From assembly GCF_900183975.1 (NCBI RefSeq), contig NZ_LT853882.1:799501-863500 (forward strand): 64,000 nucleotides of DNA, in the 5' to 3' direction. The DNA comes from Xanthomonas fragariae (GTDB taxonomy: Bacteria > Pseudomonadota > Gammaproteobacteria > Xanthomonadales > Xanthomonadaceae). The notes beneath the pieces were generated by a model. That model saw nothing but the letters and a program-made list of their open reading frames with translations, was not told the DNA's origin and ran no database searches. Position 1 is the stretch's first letter. Each line of letters starts with the position of its first letter. The position numbers and the translations under genes were made by a program. This document shows, piece after piece, positions 12,297 to 22,238 of this stretch.

Positions 12297-12500
12297 GATG
12301 GCTCCTTGATGGAATTGGGGCGCAGCTCTGGCTGCGTTGGGCGCTGATTTTAGCCAGGCAAGGGTGGTCGGTATGTCTGCACGACAAGAATCAGTAATCT
12401 TGCCGCTGTGTTTTGTCGTCGATCGCAAGAGGCAGAATGCCCGAGGTCAAGGTCGTGGCATGGGCCGAACGATCGGGCCATCGCGCACGCTGTTGTTGCC

Positions 12501-13445
12501 TCAGAACCATATACGCAGGCCAGTAACGAACCGGCTATCGCGCGGCGGCTCGTCGTCCATTAGGGCCCGTTGGGCGGTATCGCCGAACCTGCGGCTGTGC
12601 ACCCAGCCGAGGTAAGGTGCGAAGCGGCGGGTGACTTCATAGCGTAGACGAATGCCGGCCTCGACCTGTTGCAATCCGCTTCCAACGCCACGCCGGTCGT
12701 CATCGGTCAGTGCAATGTTGGCTTCCACATGTGGTTGCAGGATCAGTCGGTTGGTGAACAGTACCTCATATTCGCCTTCCAGCCGCACTGCTGCGCGGCG
12801 ACCGCTGCCGATGTAGAGCGTAGCTTCGGTCTCGACCTTGTACGGAGTCAGTCCTTGCAGGCCGAGGGCGGCCCAGCTGCGATGCTTCCCTGCGCCGATC
12901 TCCTGGCGTGCGCCCATCAGTAGATCCCACCATGGCGAGATGGCATGGCCGTAGAAGGCTTCTACTGCGGCGGGCTGAGCGCGTCCAGCCTGCCGCTCGC
13001 CTTCGCTGCGCAACCAGAGCCGGTCGATGTCGCCACCGATCCATGCACGTGCCTCCCACTCTTGACCACTGCCGCGATCAGTGCCGAAAGCTTCCAGGCG
13101 ATCGAGCAGCACATAGTGGTTGATGCTCGTCGAATGCATCGCATGGTGCTGCAACGGCGCAAACGCGGCTGCAATGTCTTCGGCGGTGGGCGTGGGGAGC
13201 GGTTCGCGTGGCAGTGAAGTATTGGTCGGCGATGCAGGTGGTTGTATTTGTGCTTTAGCGGGCAGTGCGCGATCCATCTTCATGTGCTCCATCGGTGCGC
13301 GGTCCATTGCCCCGTGGTCCATGGCATGCCCGTGATCGTCATGCGCGGATGCATCCATCGCCTCATGCACATGCTCCTGCGCTCCGCTCGATGCGCTGAC
13401 AAGCAGTGCGACCAGCAACACGTGTTGAGTGCGAAGTGCGCTCAT
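12501..13445 (-). CDS. copB: Copper resistance outer-membrane protein CopB
   Basis: CopB is an outer-membrane, copper-binding component of the copLAB resistance cassette. The product is 314 residues: signal peptide 1-22 (LLVALLVSASSGA), then a His/Met-rich segment (about 24-60, with HVHEAMDA, HGHAMDHGAMD and MEHMKMD) likely to bind copper, a Pro-rich linker, and a beta-barrel domain ending in an aromatic residue (FVTGLRIWF), as outer-membrane proteins do. Its ATG overlaps the copA stop by 4 bp, implying translational coupling. Confidence 0.93.
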   Translation of the reverse strand: MSALRTQHVLLVALLVSASSGAQEHVHEAMDASAHDDHGHAMDHGAMDRAPMEHMKMDRALPAKAQIQPPASPTNTSLPREPLPTPTAEDIAAAFAPLQHHAMHSTSINHYVLLDRLEAFGTDRGSGQEWEARAWIGGDIDRLWLRSEGERQAGRAQPAAVEAFYGHAISPWWDLLMGARQEIGAGKHRSWAALGLQGLTPYKVETEATLYIGSGRRAAVRLEGEYEVLFTNRLILQPHVEANIALTDDDRRGVGSGLQQVEAGIRLRYEVTRRFAPYLGWVHSRRFGDTAQRALMDDEPPRDSRFVTGLRIWF

Positions 13446-15250
13446 ACCTCCACCCGCACTTCGCGCATCATGCCCGCTTCCATGTGGTACAGCAGATGGC
13501 AGTGATAAGCCCAGCGGCCGAGTGCGTCGGCACGCACGCGATAGCTGCGGCGTGTGCCGGGCGGCATGTCGATGGTGTGCTTGCGCATCTGGAAATTACC
13601 GTCGGCGTCTTCCAGATCGCTCCACATACCGTGCAAGTGGATGGGGTGCTGCATCATGGTGTCGTTGACCAGCACGATGCGCAGCCGCTCGCCGTACCGC
13701 AGACGTATGGGTTCTGCCGAGGCGAAGGCGATACCGTCGAAGGACCAGGCAAACTTTTCCATATGCCCGGTCAAGTGCAGCTCGATCTCGCGCCCGGGCT
13801 CGCGCCCGTCCGGGTCGTCGAACACGCTGTGCAAATCGGCGTAGCAAAGCACGCGGCGGCCGTTGGCGCGTAGCCCGATACCGGGATCGTCCAGTCGCGG
13901 TGCAGCGGCATTGCTACGCATGTCGATCAAGGGATGGCCGTCTTCGCTTTCCGGATGGCGGGGTGTTTTGGTCTGCGGCGGTTCGCTTGCATGCCCGTGC
14001 ATGTGCATTGCCGGTATCGGCATCGCGTGCGCTGCATGCGGATCGCTCTGCTCCCCATCATCCCCATGCATGGCGTGGCCCCCATGTGCCATGCCATCGC
14101 CATGTCCCATATCGCGCATGGTCAAGATCGCGCGTGGGTCCAATGCAGGAATCGGCGCCTGCAACCCATGTCGCACCGCCAGCGTGCCGCAGGCGAAACC
14201 AGTTCGTCCCATGTCCTGCGCAAACAACGTAAATGCATCCTGGCCGAGCGGTTCGACAATCACATCGAAGGTTTCGGCTGCAGCGATACGCAACTCGTCC
14301 ACGCTGACCGGATGCACGTATTGGCCGTCGGCTGCCACCACGGTCATGCGCAGACCGGGAATGCGAATGTCGAAATACGTCATCGACGAACCGTTGATGA
14401 AACGCAGCAACACCTTCTCGCCGGGCTTGAACACCCCGGTCCAGTTGCCGGCCGGGGCAACGCCGTTGAGCAGGTAGGTGTAGGTATTGGCGTTGACGTC
14501 GGACAGGTCGGTCGGGGTCATGCGCATGCGCCCCCACATGCCGCGATCGGCCAGCGTGGCGCGCAAGCCGGCTTGGTGTGCATCGTGCAGGAAATCGCCC
14601 ACCGTGCGTTGCGCGTCGTTGTCGTGGCTGGGCATCTGTTTGAGCCGGCGGAACAGCGTGGCCGGGTCCAGGTCGGTCCAGTCCGACAGCAGCACCACGT
14701 GCTCGCGATCGTGCCGATACGGCGGTGGTGTCAGCGGGTCGATGACGATCGCGCCGTATAGCCCGGCCTGCTCCTGAAACATCGAATGGCTGTGGTACCA
14801 GTACGTGCCGGATTGACGCAGCGCGAAGCGGTAGTGATATTCCTGGCCCGGCGAGATGCCGTCGAAGCTTATGCCCGGTACGCCATCCATGGTGGCCGGC
14901 AGCAGCAGGCCGTGCCAATGCACGGAGGTAGCTTGGTCGGTCAGCGCGTTGCATACGCGCACGCTCACCGTGTCGCCCTCGCGCCAACGCAGCGTGGGGG
15001 CGGGCAGGCTCTGGTTGACGGTGATGGCCGGACGCGTGCGCCCGGTGAAGTTGACCGGCATGCGGCCGATCTGCAGGGTCTGACCACTGCCGCGCAAGAC
15101 CGGCGTGCTCACCGGATTGGACGCGCGCGCATCGCTGCGCCACAGGCCGGTGGTCGCGGCAACGCCGCCCAGGGCCAGGCCCTGCACAAAGCGGCGCCGG
15201 CTCAGGCCGCCGCTGGATGATGCATCGAAAAAGTGGGGATCGAAAGACAT
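13442..15250 (-). CDS. copA: Copper resistance multicopper oxidase CopA
   Basis: CopA is a periplasmic multicopper oxidase that oxidises or sequesters copper. The product is 602 residues. A twin-arginine signal is visible (LSRRRFVQG, RRRF at 18-21), so it is exported folded. Copper-ligand motifs: HWHGLLLPATMDGVPG and YWYHSHSMFQEQAGLYGA in the first cupredoxin domain; HPIHLHGMW and YHCHLLYHMEAGMM at the C-terminus. Between them is a Met/His-rich stretch (about 380-430) typical of CopA. It is followed by copB (4-bp overlap) and preceded by copL. Confidence 0.96.
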   Translation of the reverse strand: MSFDPHFFDASSSGGLSRRRFVQGLALGGVAATTGLWRSDARASNPVSTPVLRGSGQTLQIGRMPVNFTGRTRPAITVNQSLPAPTLRWREGDTVSVRVCNALTDQATSVHWHGLLLPATMDGVPGISFDGISPGQEYHYRFALRQSGTYWYHSHSMFQEQAGLYGAIVIDPLTPPPYRHDREHVVLLSDWTDLDPATLFRRLKQMPSHDNDAQRTVGDFLHDAHQAGLRATLADRGMWGRMRMTPTDLSDVNANTYTYLLNGVAPAGNWTGVFKPGEKVLLRFINGSSMTYFDIRIPGLRMTVVAADGQYVHPVSVDELRIAAAETFDVIVEPLGQDAFTLFAQDMGRTGFACGTLAVRHGLQAPIPALDPRAILTMRDMGHGDGMAHGGHAMHGDDGEQSDPHAAHAMPIPAMHMHGHASEPPQTKTPRHPESEDGHPLIDMRSNAAAPRLDDPGIGLRANGRRVLCYADLHSVFDDPDGREPGREIELHLTGHMEKFAWSFDGIAFASAEPIRLRYGERLRIVLVNDTMMQHPIHLHGMWSDLEDADGNFQMRKHTIDMPPGTRRSYRVRADALGRWAYHCHLLYHMEAGMMREVRVEV

Positions 15251-15354
15251 GACATCTCCGGCGCGCTCCGTTAACAGAGCGGGCGCAACGCACGACTAAA
15301 AGAACCCTCGCAATACGCACGCGGGGCCGCCGATGACGGCAAGGCCGTCAGCGC

Positions 15355-15756
15355 TCAGGCAATGGGAGGTCGAACCGGTTGTTCCGGCACCGGGCTGCTG
15401 CGCCCTTCGGCCCGGGTGGCGGGCAACGCCGCGTGACCGAGCAGGCCCGCGGGCACCGCAGGCAAGGTCGGCAAGGCGGGACTGCAGTGCTGTAGGCAGT
15501 CGCAGCTACCCAGTTTGCGGCAATCGGCCGCATGCGTGCGCCTGGTCTTGTCGGATAGCTGCATTGCCGCGTGCGGTAGCATGCCGTCATGGCACGGCAG
15601 CGCGGCCGGTATGGTCGCGTGCGCTGTTGACGCAGCCTGCGCCATCGCAGCCGATGCCACCTGTGGCATCGCCATGGCCACCGACGCCCACGCACCGATG
15701 GCCGTATTGGCGACTAGGCACAGGCACAGCAGCAGTCGGAGCAGGCAACGCAGCAC
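15355..15756 (-). CDS. copL: Copper resistance regulatory protein CopL
   Basis: In Xanthomonas, copL lies directly upstream of copA and is needed for copper-induced expression of copAB. The product is 133 residues: a leader rich in Leu and Cys (RCLLRLLLCLCLVANTAIGAWA) and a Cys/His cluster (PCHDGM, then DCRKLGSCDCLQHC) suited to copper binding, with a variable Pro/Ala tail. The start is a GTG (15756); the frame is closed by an upstream stop and has no in-frame ATG. About 100 bp separates it from copA. No copper-box operator could be identified by eye. Confidence 0.85.
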   Translation of the reverse strand: MLRCLLRLLLCLCLVANTAIGAWASVAMAMPQVASAAMAQAASTAHATIPAALPCHDGMLPHAAMQLSDKTRRTHAADCRKLGSCDCLQHCSPALPTLPAVPAGLLGHAALPATRAEGRSSPVPEQPVRPPIA

Positions 15757-15888
15757 AGGCGGTCGGGGTAGATGACAGGTGCGGCGAGCATATCATCGGC
15801 CTCCAGTTGTCCGCCCGATGACCTGGCCGCCGTGGGCGCGGGCCCGGCAGCGGTAGAATTGACGCTTCTTTCATAGCCCAGTCCTGCC

Positions 15889-16992
15889 ATGTCGCAGCGC
15901 CAGTGGGTGGCCGCCGCCATCCAGAAGATCGAAGCCGATTTCAACCGCTCGGCCGACACCCATCTGATTCCGATGGACCTGCCGGGCTATCCGGGCATCG
16001 AACTGTACTTCAAGGACGAATCCAGCCACCCGACCGGCAGCCTCAAGCATCGGCTGGCGCGCTCGCTGTTTCTCTACGCACTCACCAATGGCTGGCTGCG
16101 CGCCGGGCGTCCGGTGATCGAAGCGTCCAGTGGCTCGACCGCGATTTCCGAAGCGTATTTCGCGCGTCTGCTGGGTGTGCCCTTCATTGCCGTGATGCCG
16201 GCGTCGACCTCACCGGAAAAGATCGCCGCGATCGAATTCCAGGGCGGCCGCTGCCACCTGGTCGAGCGCGCCTGCGACCTGGACAGCGCCTCGCACCAGC
16301 TCGCACGCGAGACCGGTGGGCACTTCATGGACCAGTTCACATACGCCGAGCGCGCCACCGACTGGCGCGCCAACAACAACATCGCCGAATCGATCTTCAA
16401 ACAGTTGGCCGAGGAGCCGCATCCGATTCCCGATTGGATCGTGTGCAGCCCCGGCACCGGCGGCACCAGCGCCACGCTTGGCCGGTATGTGCGCTATCGG
16501 CGCCACGCCACCCGCATCCTGTGCGTGGACCCGGAAGTATCGGTGTTCTTCGACGGCTATTGCCGCGCGGTGGACGGGCAATGCCCCAGGGAGCTGGCCA
16601 TCACCGGAGGCTCGCGCATCGAAGGCATCGGCCGCCCGCGGGTGGAGTCGAGCTTCATCGCCAGCTGCGTGGACGTGATGATCAAGGTGCCCGATGCCTT
16701 GAGTCTGGCGGCGATGCGCCATGTCAGCGCCACGCTTGGTCGCCGCGTCGGTGGCTCCACCGGCAGCAACTTCGTCGGTGTGCTGCAGGCCGCGCAGCGC
16801 ATGCGCGACGCGGGCCGCCGAGGCTCCATCGTTACCATCCTGTGCGATGCCGGCGCACGTTACGCGCACAGCTATTACAACCCGGCCTGGTATGTGGAAC
16901 GCCAGATCGATGTCACCGCCAGCGATGCTGCCATCGCCATTGCAGTGAATGGCGGCGACTTGCCGCAGCTGCCTTGTGCTGGGCTGGAATGA
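15889..16992 (+). CDS. PLP-dependent cysteine synthase-family enzyme (Cds1-like cysteine desulfhydrase)
   Basis: The product is 367 residues of fold-type II PLP enzymes. PTGSLKHR contains the PLP lysine (K53), SSGST at about 80-84 is the substrate-binding loop, and [12 protein letters not shown] is the phosphate-binding region. It differs from CysK/CysM in length and in the [16 protein letters not shown] and [14 protein letters not shown] segments, which resemble the L-cysteine desulfhydrase Cds1 group (cysteine to pyruvate, H2S and ammonia). The cysteine synthase reaction cannot be excluded. It is transcribed divergently from copL; the pairing may be incidental. Confidence 0.8.
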   Translation: MSQRQWVAAAIQKIEADFNRSADTHLIPMDLPGYPGIELYFKDESSHPTGSLKHRLARSLFLYALTNGWLRAGRPVIEASSGSTAISEAYFARLLGVPFIAVMPASTSPEKIAAIEFQGGRCHLVERACDLDSASHQLARETGGHFMDQFTYAERATDWRANNNIAESIFKQLAEEPHPIPDWIVCSPGTGGTSATLGRYVRYRRHATRILCVDPEVSVFFDGYCRAVDGQCPRELAITGGSRIEGIGRPRVESSFIASCVDVMIKVPDALSLAAMRHVSATLGRRVGGSTGSNFVGVLQAAQRMRDAGRRGSIVTILCDAGARYAHSYYNPAWYVERQIDVTASDAAIAIAVNGGDLPQLPCAGLE

Positions 16993-17092
16993 CCGCCATC
17001 CCCTCGTAGGTGCCATCCAAACTGTTGCGCATCGCGACGTTTTGCCAGCCACTTTTTTGACTTCTTGATCCAGTCCACCGCCGGAACGTTCC

Positions 17093-19117
17093 ATGACCAA
17101 CCCGCTGCTCGACCTGTCCGGACTGCCGTCCTTCGATGCGATTCGCCCCGAGCACGTGGGCCCTGCGATCGATCAACTGCTCGCTGACGCCGAGGCGGCA
17201 GTGAAGGCGGCCGAACGGGTCAGCCCGGTGCGTTGGGACAGTTTTGTTGTGCCGCTGGACGATGCCACTGAGCGGCTGTGGCGCGCCTGGGGGCAGGTCG
17301 GGCATCTGCAGGCGGTGGTCAACACCCCCGAGCTGCGCGAGGCCTACAACAGCAACTTGCCCAAGGTGAGCCGCTTCGGCAGCGCGCTGGCGCAGAACCT
17401 GGCGCTGTATGCGCAATACAAGGCTTTGTCGGCATCGCCCGAAGCCGCGCACTACGACGACGCACGTCGCAAGGTGCTGGAAAACGCGCTGCGCGATTTC
17501 CGCCTCGGCGGTGCCGAGCTGGATGACACTTCAAAGGCGCGTTTTGCGCAGATCCAGGAAGAGTTGTCCGCGCTGGCAGCCAAGTTTTCGCAGAACGTAC
17601 TCGACGCCACCGATGCGTGGTCGTATCTCACCGAAGACGAAACGCAATTGTCCGGTTTGCCGGCCGAAGTGGTCGCTGCCGCCCGCGCTGCTGCAGAAAA
17701 AGACGGCGTGGCAGGCTGGAAACTTACCTTGCAGATGCCGTGTTATCTGCCGGTGCAAAGCGATGCCGATAGCCGTGAGTTGCGCGCGCTGCTGTATCGC
17801 GCCAATGCCGAGCGTGCGTCCGAATTCGGCGACCCGGCCTTGGATAATAGCCCCAATATCGATCGCATTCTTGCCTTGCGCGCCGAGCTGGCGCAGCTGC
17901 TCGGGTTTGCCAATTACGCGGACTATTCGGTCGCCACCAAGATGGCGCAGAGCCCGGATGAAGTGATGGGCTTTCTGCGTGACCTGGCCGTGCGCGCAAA
18001 ACCTCATGCGCAGCGCGATCGCGCAGAACTCGACGCCTTCGCACGCGACGAACTCGGCCTGGACGCACTCCAGGCCTGGGATCTGGCGTACGTCAGCGAA
18101 AAACTCAAGCAGGCGCGCTACAGCTTCTCCGAGCAGGAAGTGAAACAGTACTTCACCGAGCCCAAAGTGCTGGCCGGCCTGTTCGATGTGATCCACAGCC
18201 TCTACGGGCTCACCGTCAAACCCGACAGCGCGCCGGTCTGGCACCCGGATGTGCGGTTTTATCGCCTGGAAGATGCGCAAGGTGGGTTGGTCGGCCAGTT
18301 CTATCTGGACCTGTATGCGCGCGAAGGTAAGCGCGGTGGAGCGTGGATGGACGATTGCCGCAATCGCCGCGCCACTGCCAATGGCGTGCAGACCCCGCTG
18401 GTGTATCTGGTGTGCAATTTCGGCCGCGGCAGCGGCGATGCACCTGCCACGTTCCGGCATGGCGAAGTCACCACGCTGTTTCATGAAATGGGCCACGGCC
18501 TGCATCAGTTGCTGACGCGCATCGGCGAGCTCGGCGTAGCCGGCATCAATGGCGTGGAATGGGACGCGGTGGAGCTGCCGAGCCAGTTCATGGAGAACTT
18601 CTGCTGGGAATGGAAGCGCGTGCAGGCGATGACCGCGCACCTACAGACCGGCGAACCGCTGCCGCGCAACCTGTTCGATCGCCTGTTGGCCGCGCGCAAT
18701 TTTCAGAGCGGCATGTTCACCGTGCGCCAGCTGGAATTTGCGCTGTTCGACATGCAACTGCACAGCAGCTTCGACCCGGCCCAGGACAGCGTGCTGCAGT
18801 TGATCGAACGTGTGCGCGACGAAGTGGCGGTCAATCGCCCGCCGGCATGGAATCGCTTCCCGCATCAGTTCAGCCATATCTTCGCCGGTGGTTACGCCGC
18901 TGGTTACTACAGCTACAAATGGGCCGAGGTGCTCAGCGCCGATGCGTATGCCGCCTTCGAAGAAGCGCCCGAGCAGGTGGCCGACATCGGCGCACGTTTC
19001 CGCCATGAAGTACTGGCGCGCGGCGGCAGCCGCAGCGCGGCAGAAAACTTCCGCGCTTTCCGTGGGCGGGCGCCGAAGATCGATGCATTGTTGCGCCATA
19101 ACGGCATGGCGGGCTGA
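17093..19117 (+). CDS. prlC: Oligopeptidase A / M3 family zinc metallopeptidase
   Basis: A cytoplasmic thimet-type oligopeptidase that degrades short peptides, including cleaved signal peptides. The product is 674 residues. The zinc motif HEMGH is at residues 464-468 (LFHEMGHGLHQLL), with the third ligand at E494 in ELPSQFMENF. The C-terminal NRFPHQFSHIFAGGYAAGYYSYKWAEVLSADAY is the family's substrate-binding Tyr/Gly loop. No signal peptide is present. The start at 17093 gives the expected N-terminus (NPLLDLSGLPSFDAIRPEHV). It is a single-gene unit by spacing. Confidence 0.95.
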   Translation: MTNPLLDLSGLPSFDAIRPEHVGPAIDQLLADAEAAVKAAERVSPVRWDSFVVPLDDATERLWRAWGQVGHLQAVVNTPELREAYNSNLPKVSRFGSALAQNLALYAQYKALSASPEAAHYDDARRKVLENALRDFRLGGAELDDTSKARFAQIQEELSALAAKFSQNVLDATDAWSYLTEDETQLSGLPAEVVAAARAAAEKDGVAGWKLTLQMPCYLPVQSDADSRELRALLYRANAERASEFGDPALDNSPNIDRILALRAELAQLLGFANYADYSVATKMAQSPDEVMGFLRDLAVRAKPHAQRDRAELDAFARDELGLDALQAWDLAYVSEKLKQARYSFSEQEVKQYFTEPKVLAGLFDVIHSLYGLTVKPDSAPVWHPDVRFYRLEDAQGGLVGQFYLDLYAREGKRGGAWMDDCRNRRATANGVQTPLVYLVCNFGRGSGDAPATFRHGEVTTLFHEMGHGLHQLLTRIGELGVAGINGVEWDAVELPSQFMENFCWEWKRVQAMTAHLQTGEPLPRNLFDRLLAARNFQSGMFTVRQLEFALFDMQLHSSFDPAQDSVLQLIERVRDEVAVNRPPAWNRFPHQFSHIFAGGYAAGYYSYKWAEVLSADAYAAFEEAPEQVADIGARFRHEVLARGGSRSAAENFRAFRGRAPKIDALLRHNGMAG

Positions 19118-19322
19118 GCGTAAGGTCTGCTGTTTTCCTGTCGAGTCGACCGCCGTCGTGCGCGGCGGCGCTGACATGCAAGACTTCTTGCAGCCCGCTC
19201 AGATAATGGTCCAGGCGTGAGCACTGCAGCGTTGCACCGTCAAGTGCGCGGCGCAATATCAAGTTCGAACACGTAATGCACACGGGTCGATTCGCCGCTG
19301 CAGCAGCGAACGGTTGTCTGGC

Positions 19323-19778
19323 TCAGGTGCCCTGCTCATCCTCTGAAATCCGCAAGTCGCCGCACACTGCGTGGCGTTCGCCCACCTGTGGCAGTACGCC
19401 CGGAAATCCCAAGGCATAGGCGTTCAGGTCGACCCATGCCGGGTTCAGTGTCGCCACCAATCGCCGCTGCCAGGCGTGCGGCCAGCGACGCAGCTGTTTG
19501 GCGCGGGCGCTGGCAAACGCCGGATCGCTGCAAGGTTCGAACCACACCAACAGCAGCGGTACCATGCGTTTCTCGGGCAAGGTCGCCTGCTGCTGCAAAA
19601 TGATGCGCCGGCGCGTTTTCTCGATGTCGCTCAGCCCAGTTGCCGTGTCGATGTAGAACGCCTCGCGCTGCGCATGTGCCAGCAGGTAAACCACGCACGG
19701 GCCATGTTGCAGGCCGTGCCAGTCGGCGTGTTCGAATGCTGCAAATTCCGCTCTGACCGGGGGGCGCGTATCAGCCAT
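19323..19778 (-). CDS. Divergent GIY-YIG-like (YhbQ-type) protein, probably catalytically dead
   Basis: The product is 151 residues. The segment CVVYLLAHAQREAFYIDTATGLSDI lines up with the GIY-YIG core of YhbQ-like proteins (yVYiLa...lYIGvT.dL), and VPLLLVWFEPCSDPAFASARAKQLRRW with their second half, where A..REKQLK.W is usual, then NPAWVDL. The YIG glycine is replaced (YID), and the metal-binding Glu of REKQLK is Ala (RAKQLR). Nuclease activity is therefore unlikely. An upstream TTG at 19802 is in frame; ATG 19778 was preferred. Confidence 0.55.
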   Translation of the reverse strand: MADTRPPVRAEFAAFEHADWHGLQHGPCVVYLLAHAQREAFYIDTATGLSDIEKTRRRIILQQQATLPEKRMVPLLLVWFEPCSDPAFASARAKQLRRWPHAWQRRLVATLNPAWVDLNAYALGFPGVLPQVGERHAVCGDLRISEDEQGT

Positions 19779-20169
19779 CTCCAGCACATCCCTCTCCAAC
19801 AAAGCGGGTGTGCGCAGCCAGCGTCATCGCCGGTTCGGCCAGGTTCTGGTCGTTTTCTTCCTGCCGCGCCGTTGACGTCGGGCGGGTGTTCATCGCTTGC
19901 AGCGGTTCATTGGCGTCATCATGACTGGATTATCCCAGAACCGGTCCAGGCGCGGTCGGCCCATTCTGCCTTGCCTGCGCCATCGCTTCCTGTTGGTGAC
20001 CACCACGGGGCAGGGCGGCAGCCTATAAGCGGCGAGCCGATGGTCGCCGTCAGCTGCCGTTATCCAACAGCTTGCGATGTAACACCCAATGCGCACCGCG
20101 CAGGTGCCGCACAGCTCACCCTAAAACAGCTCACCCTAAATCTGTGCGGCATCTGCAACGCGTCAGCCA
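19779..20169. other. Intergenic region with a 15-bp tandem repeat
   Basis: No gene was recognised in these 391 bp. At 20111-20125 and 20126-20140 the 15-mer ACAGCTCACCCTAAA is repeated perfectly in tandem, just beyond the fabB stop codon. Its function is unknown. Confidence 0.6.
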
Positions 20170-21378
20170 TCACACCCGGCCGAACACCAGTGCCGCGTTG
20201 GTGCCGCCGAAGCCGAAGCTGTTGGACATCACCGTGTTCAACGAGGCCTGATGCGTTTGGCGCAGGATCGGGAAGCCTTCCGCGCGCGGGTCGAGCCCAT
20301 CGATATGCGCCGAGGCGGCCATAAAACCGTCGCGCAGCATCAGCAGGCTGTAGATCGCCTCGTGCACGCTGGCTGCGCCCAGCGAATGGCCGGACAGCGC
20401 CTTGGTCGAGGACAGCGGCGGTACGTTGTCGCCGAATACCTCGCGCACGGCACCCAGCTCGGTGACATCGCCCAACGGTGTGGAGGTGCCGTGGGTGTTG
20501 AGGTAGTCGATCGGCTGCGTAAGTCCTTGCATCGCCATGTGCATGCAGCGCACCGCGCCTTCGCCGCTGGGGGCGACCATGTCGGCGCCATCGGAGGTTA
20601 CGCCATAGCCGAGCAGTTCGGCATGGATGCGCGCGCCGCGTGCGATGGCGTGGTCGTAATCTTCCAGTACCAACATGCCGCCGCCGCTGCCGATGACAAA
20701 GCCGTCGCGCTGCGCGTCGTATGGGCGAGATGCCACTGCGGGGCGATCGTTGAAGCTGGTGGACAGCGCGCCCATCGCATCGAACATCACGCTCATGGTC
20801 CAGTGCAAGTCTTCACCGCCGCCGGCGAACATCACGTCCTGCGCGCCATGCCGGATCAGATCGGCGGCCGCGCCGATGCAATGCGCCGAGGTCGCACACG
20901 CGGCCGACAACGAATAGCTCACGCCGCGAATCTTGAAGGCGGTCGCCAACGACGCAGACACTCCTGAACACATTGTGCGCGGCACCATGTACGGGCCGAC
21001 CTTGCGCACGCCGCGGCCGCGTAGCAGATCGGCGGTTTCCACCTGCCATTGACTGGAGCCGCCACCCGAGCCGGCAATCACGCCGGTACGCAGGCTGCTG
21101 ACCTGCTCGGCATCCAGCCCGGCATCGGCGATCGCATCGCGCATCGCCAGATACGCGTACGCCGAGGCATCGCCCATGAAGCGCTTGAGCTTGCGGTCGA
21201 TCAGGCTGTCCAGATCCAATGCCACCGCCCCGCCCACCTGACTGCGCAGGCCGGCCTCGGCGTGATCGGGCAACGCGGTGATGCCGGAGCGGCTCTCTCG
21301 CAGCGCGCTGGAAACGGTGTCCAGGTCATTGCCTAGACACGAAGTGATGCCCATTCCAGTGACGACGACGCGGCGCAT
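20170..21378 (-). CDS. fabB: 3-oxoacyl-ACP synthase I
   Basis: FabB elongates acyl-ACP with malonyl-ACP and is needed for the unsaturated branch of fatty acid synthesis. The product is 402 residues of thiolase fold. The catalytic cysteine is C161 (SAACATSAH), with H296 ([11 protein letters not shown]), K326 and H331 ([15 protein letters not shown]). The glycine-rich C-terminus [15 protein letters not shown] is intact. It is coupled to fabA: the fabA stop and fabB ATG share one base. Confidence 0.97.
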   Translation of the reverse strand: MRRVVVTGMGITSCLGNDLDTVSSALRESRSGITALPDHAEAGLRSQVGGAVALDLDSLIDRKLKRFMGDASAYAYLAMRDAIADAGLDAEQVSSLRTGVIAGSGGGSSQWQVETADLLRGRGVRKVGPYMVPRTMCSGVSASLATAFKIRGVSYSLSAACATSAHCIGAAADLIRHGAQDVMFAGGGEDLHWTMSVMFDAMGALSTSFNDRPAVASRPYDAQRDGFVIGSGGGMLVLEDYDHAIARGARIHAELLGYGVTSDGADMVAPSGEGAVRCMHMAMQGLTQPIDYLNTHGTSTPLGDVTELGAVREVFGDNVPPLSSTKALSGHSLGAASVHEAIYSLLMLRDGFMAASAHIDGLDPRAEGFPILRQTHQASLNTVMSNSFGFGGTNAALVFGRV

Positions 21379-21893
21379 CAGAAGTTCTCCGTTGAAGTGA
21401 ACATGCCCACGCGCAGATCCTTGGCGGTGTATATCTCGCGCCCGTCCACCCGCATGCGTGCGTCGGTCTGCGCCATCACCAGCTTGCGGTTGATCACGCG
21501 GCTGACGTCGATTTCGTAACTCACTAAAGCGGCGCTAGGCAGCACCTGGCCGGTGAACTTGACCTCGCCGCAGCCCAGCGCGCGGCCGCTGCCTGGCGCG
21601 CCGATCCAGGTCAGGAAGAAGCCGGTCAGCTGCCACATCGCATCCAGGCCAAGGCAGCCGGGCATCACCGGGTCGCCGATGAAGTGGCAGCCGAAGAACC
21701 ACAGGTCCGGACGGATCTCCAGTTCGGCGCGAATCACGCCCTTGCCGTGTGCGCCGCCGGTGTCGCTGATCTCGGTGATGCGGTCGAACATCAGCATCGG
21801 ATCGTTGGGCAGACGGCCGCTGTCGGGTCCAAACAATTCTCCACGCGCGCTGGCCAGCAATTGATCGCGCGAGTACGTATTTTGACGGGTCAT
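21378..21893 (-). CDS. fabA: 3-hydroxydecanoyl-ACP dehydratase/isomerase
   Basis: FabA dehydrates 3-hydroxydecanoyl-ACP and isomerises the trans-2 product to cis-3-decenoyl-ACP, the branch point to unsaturated fatty acids. The product is 171 residues, near the family norm. The active-site pair is H70 and D84 in [22 protein letters not shown]. The open frame extends back to 21959, but ATG 21893 gives the standard N-terminus [13 protein letters not shown]. It is first in a two-gene operon with fabB, divergent from dinB. Confidence 0.97.
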   Translation of the reverse strand: MTRQNTYSRDQLLASARGELFGPDSGRLPNDPMLMFDRITEISDTGGAHGKGVIRAELEIRPDLWFFGCHFIGDPVMPGCLGLDAMWQLTGFFLTWIGAPGSGRALGCGEVKFTGQVLPSAALVSYEIDVSRVINRKLVMAQTDARMRVDGREIYTAKDLRVGMFTSTENF

Positions 21894-22238
21894 GACAAAC
21901 GTTTCCTGCACGGAGCGAAAGACGAGGCCGTGAAGGGTGCATGAGGTGGCGCGGTTCAATCAAACGTTTTATCCGTACGCATGCGTGCTGTTTTTAGCCG
22001 ATTGCGCACTGCGGCAAGTGATCGGTGATGGCCAGATCAGGGGCGTTCACGCACCCGAAGCGCGTGGCCATTGCGTACGTGTGGCCGGAGCGCAGGAACT
22101 GTTATGCACACATGATCCGTGCCGATTGAGCGCCGGTTGCGCCCGTTTGCCGGCAGCGCCGTCATGTCGATTGCCGCGCAAGCTGTAAGACGCAGCTGAC
22201 TTATCATGTGCGCACGCCTGTGGAGAGAAACCAGCTCG
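21894..22238. other. fabA-dinB divergent intergenic region
   Basis: These 345 bp must hold promoters for both fabA (minus) and dinB (plus). I saw no ORF of coding character. A palindromic CGTACGCATGCGTGC-like patch lies around 21976. No LexA-type operator for dinB could be recognised. Confidence 0.5.
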
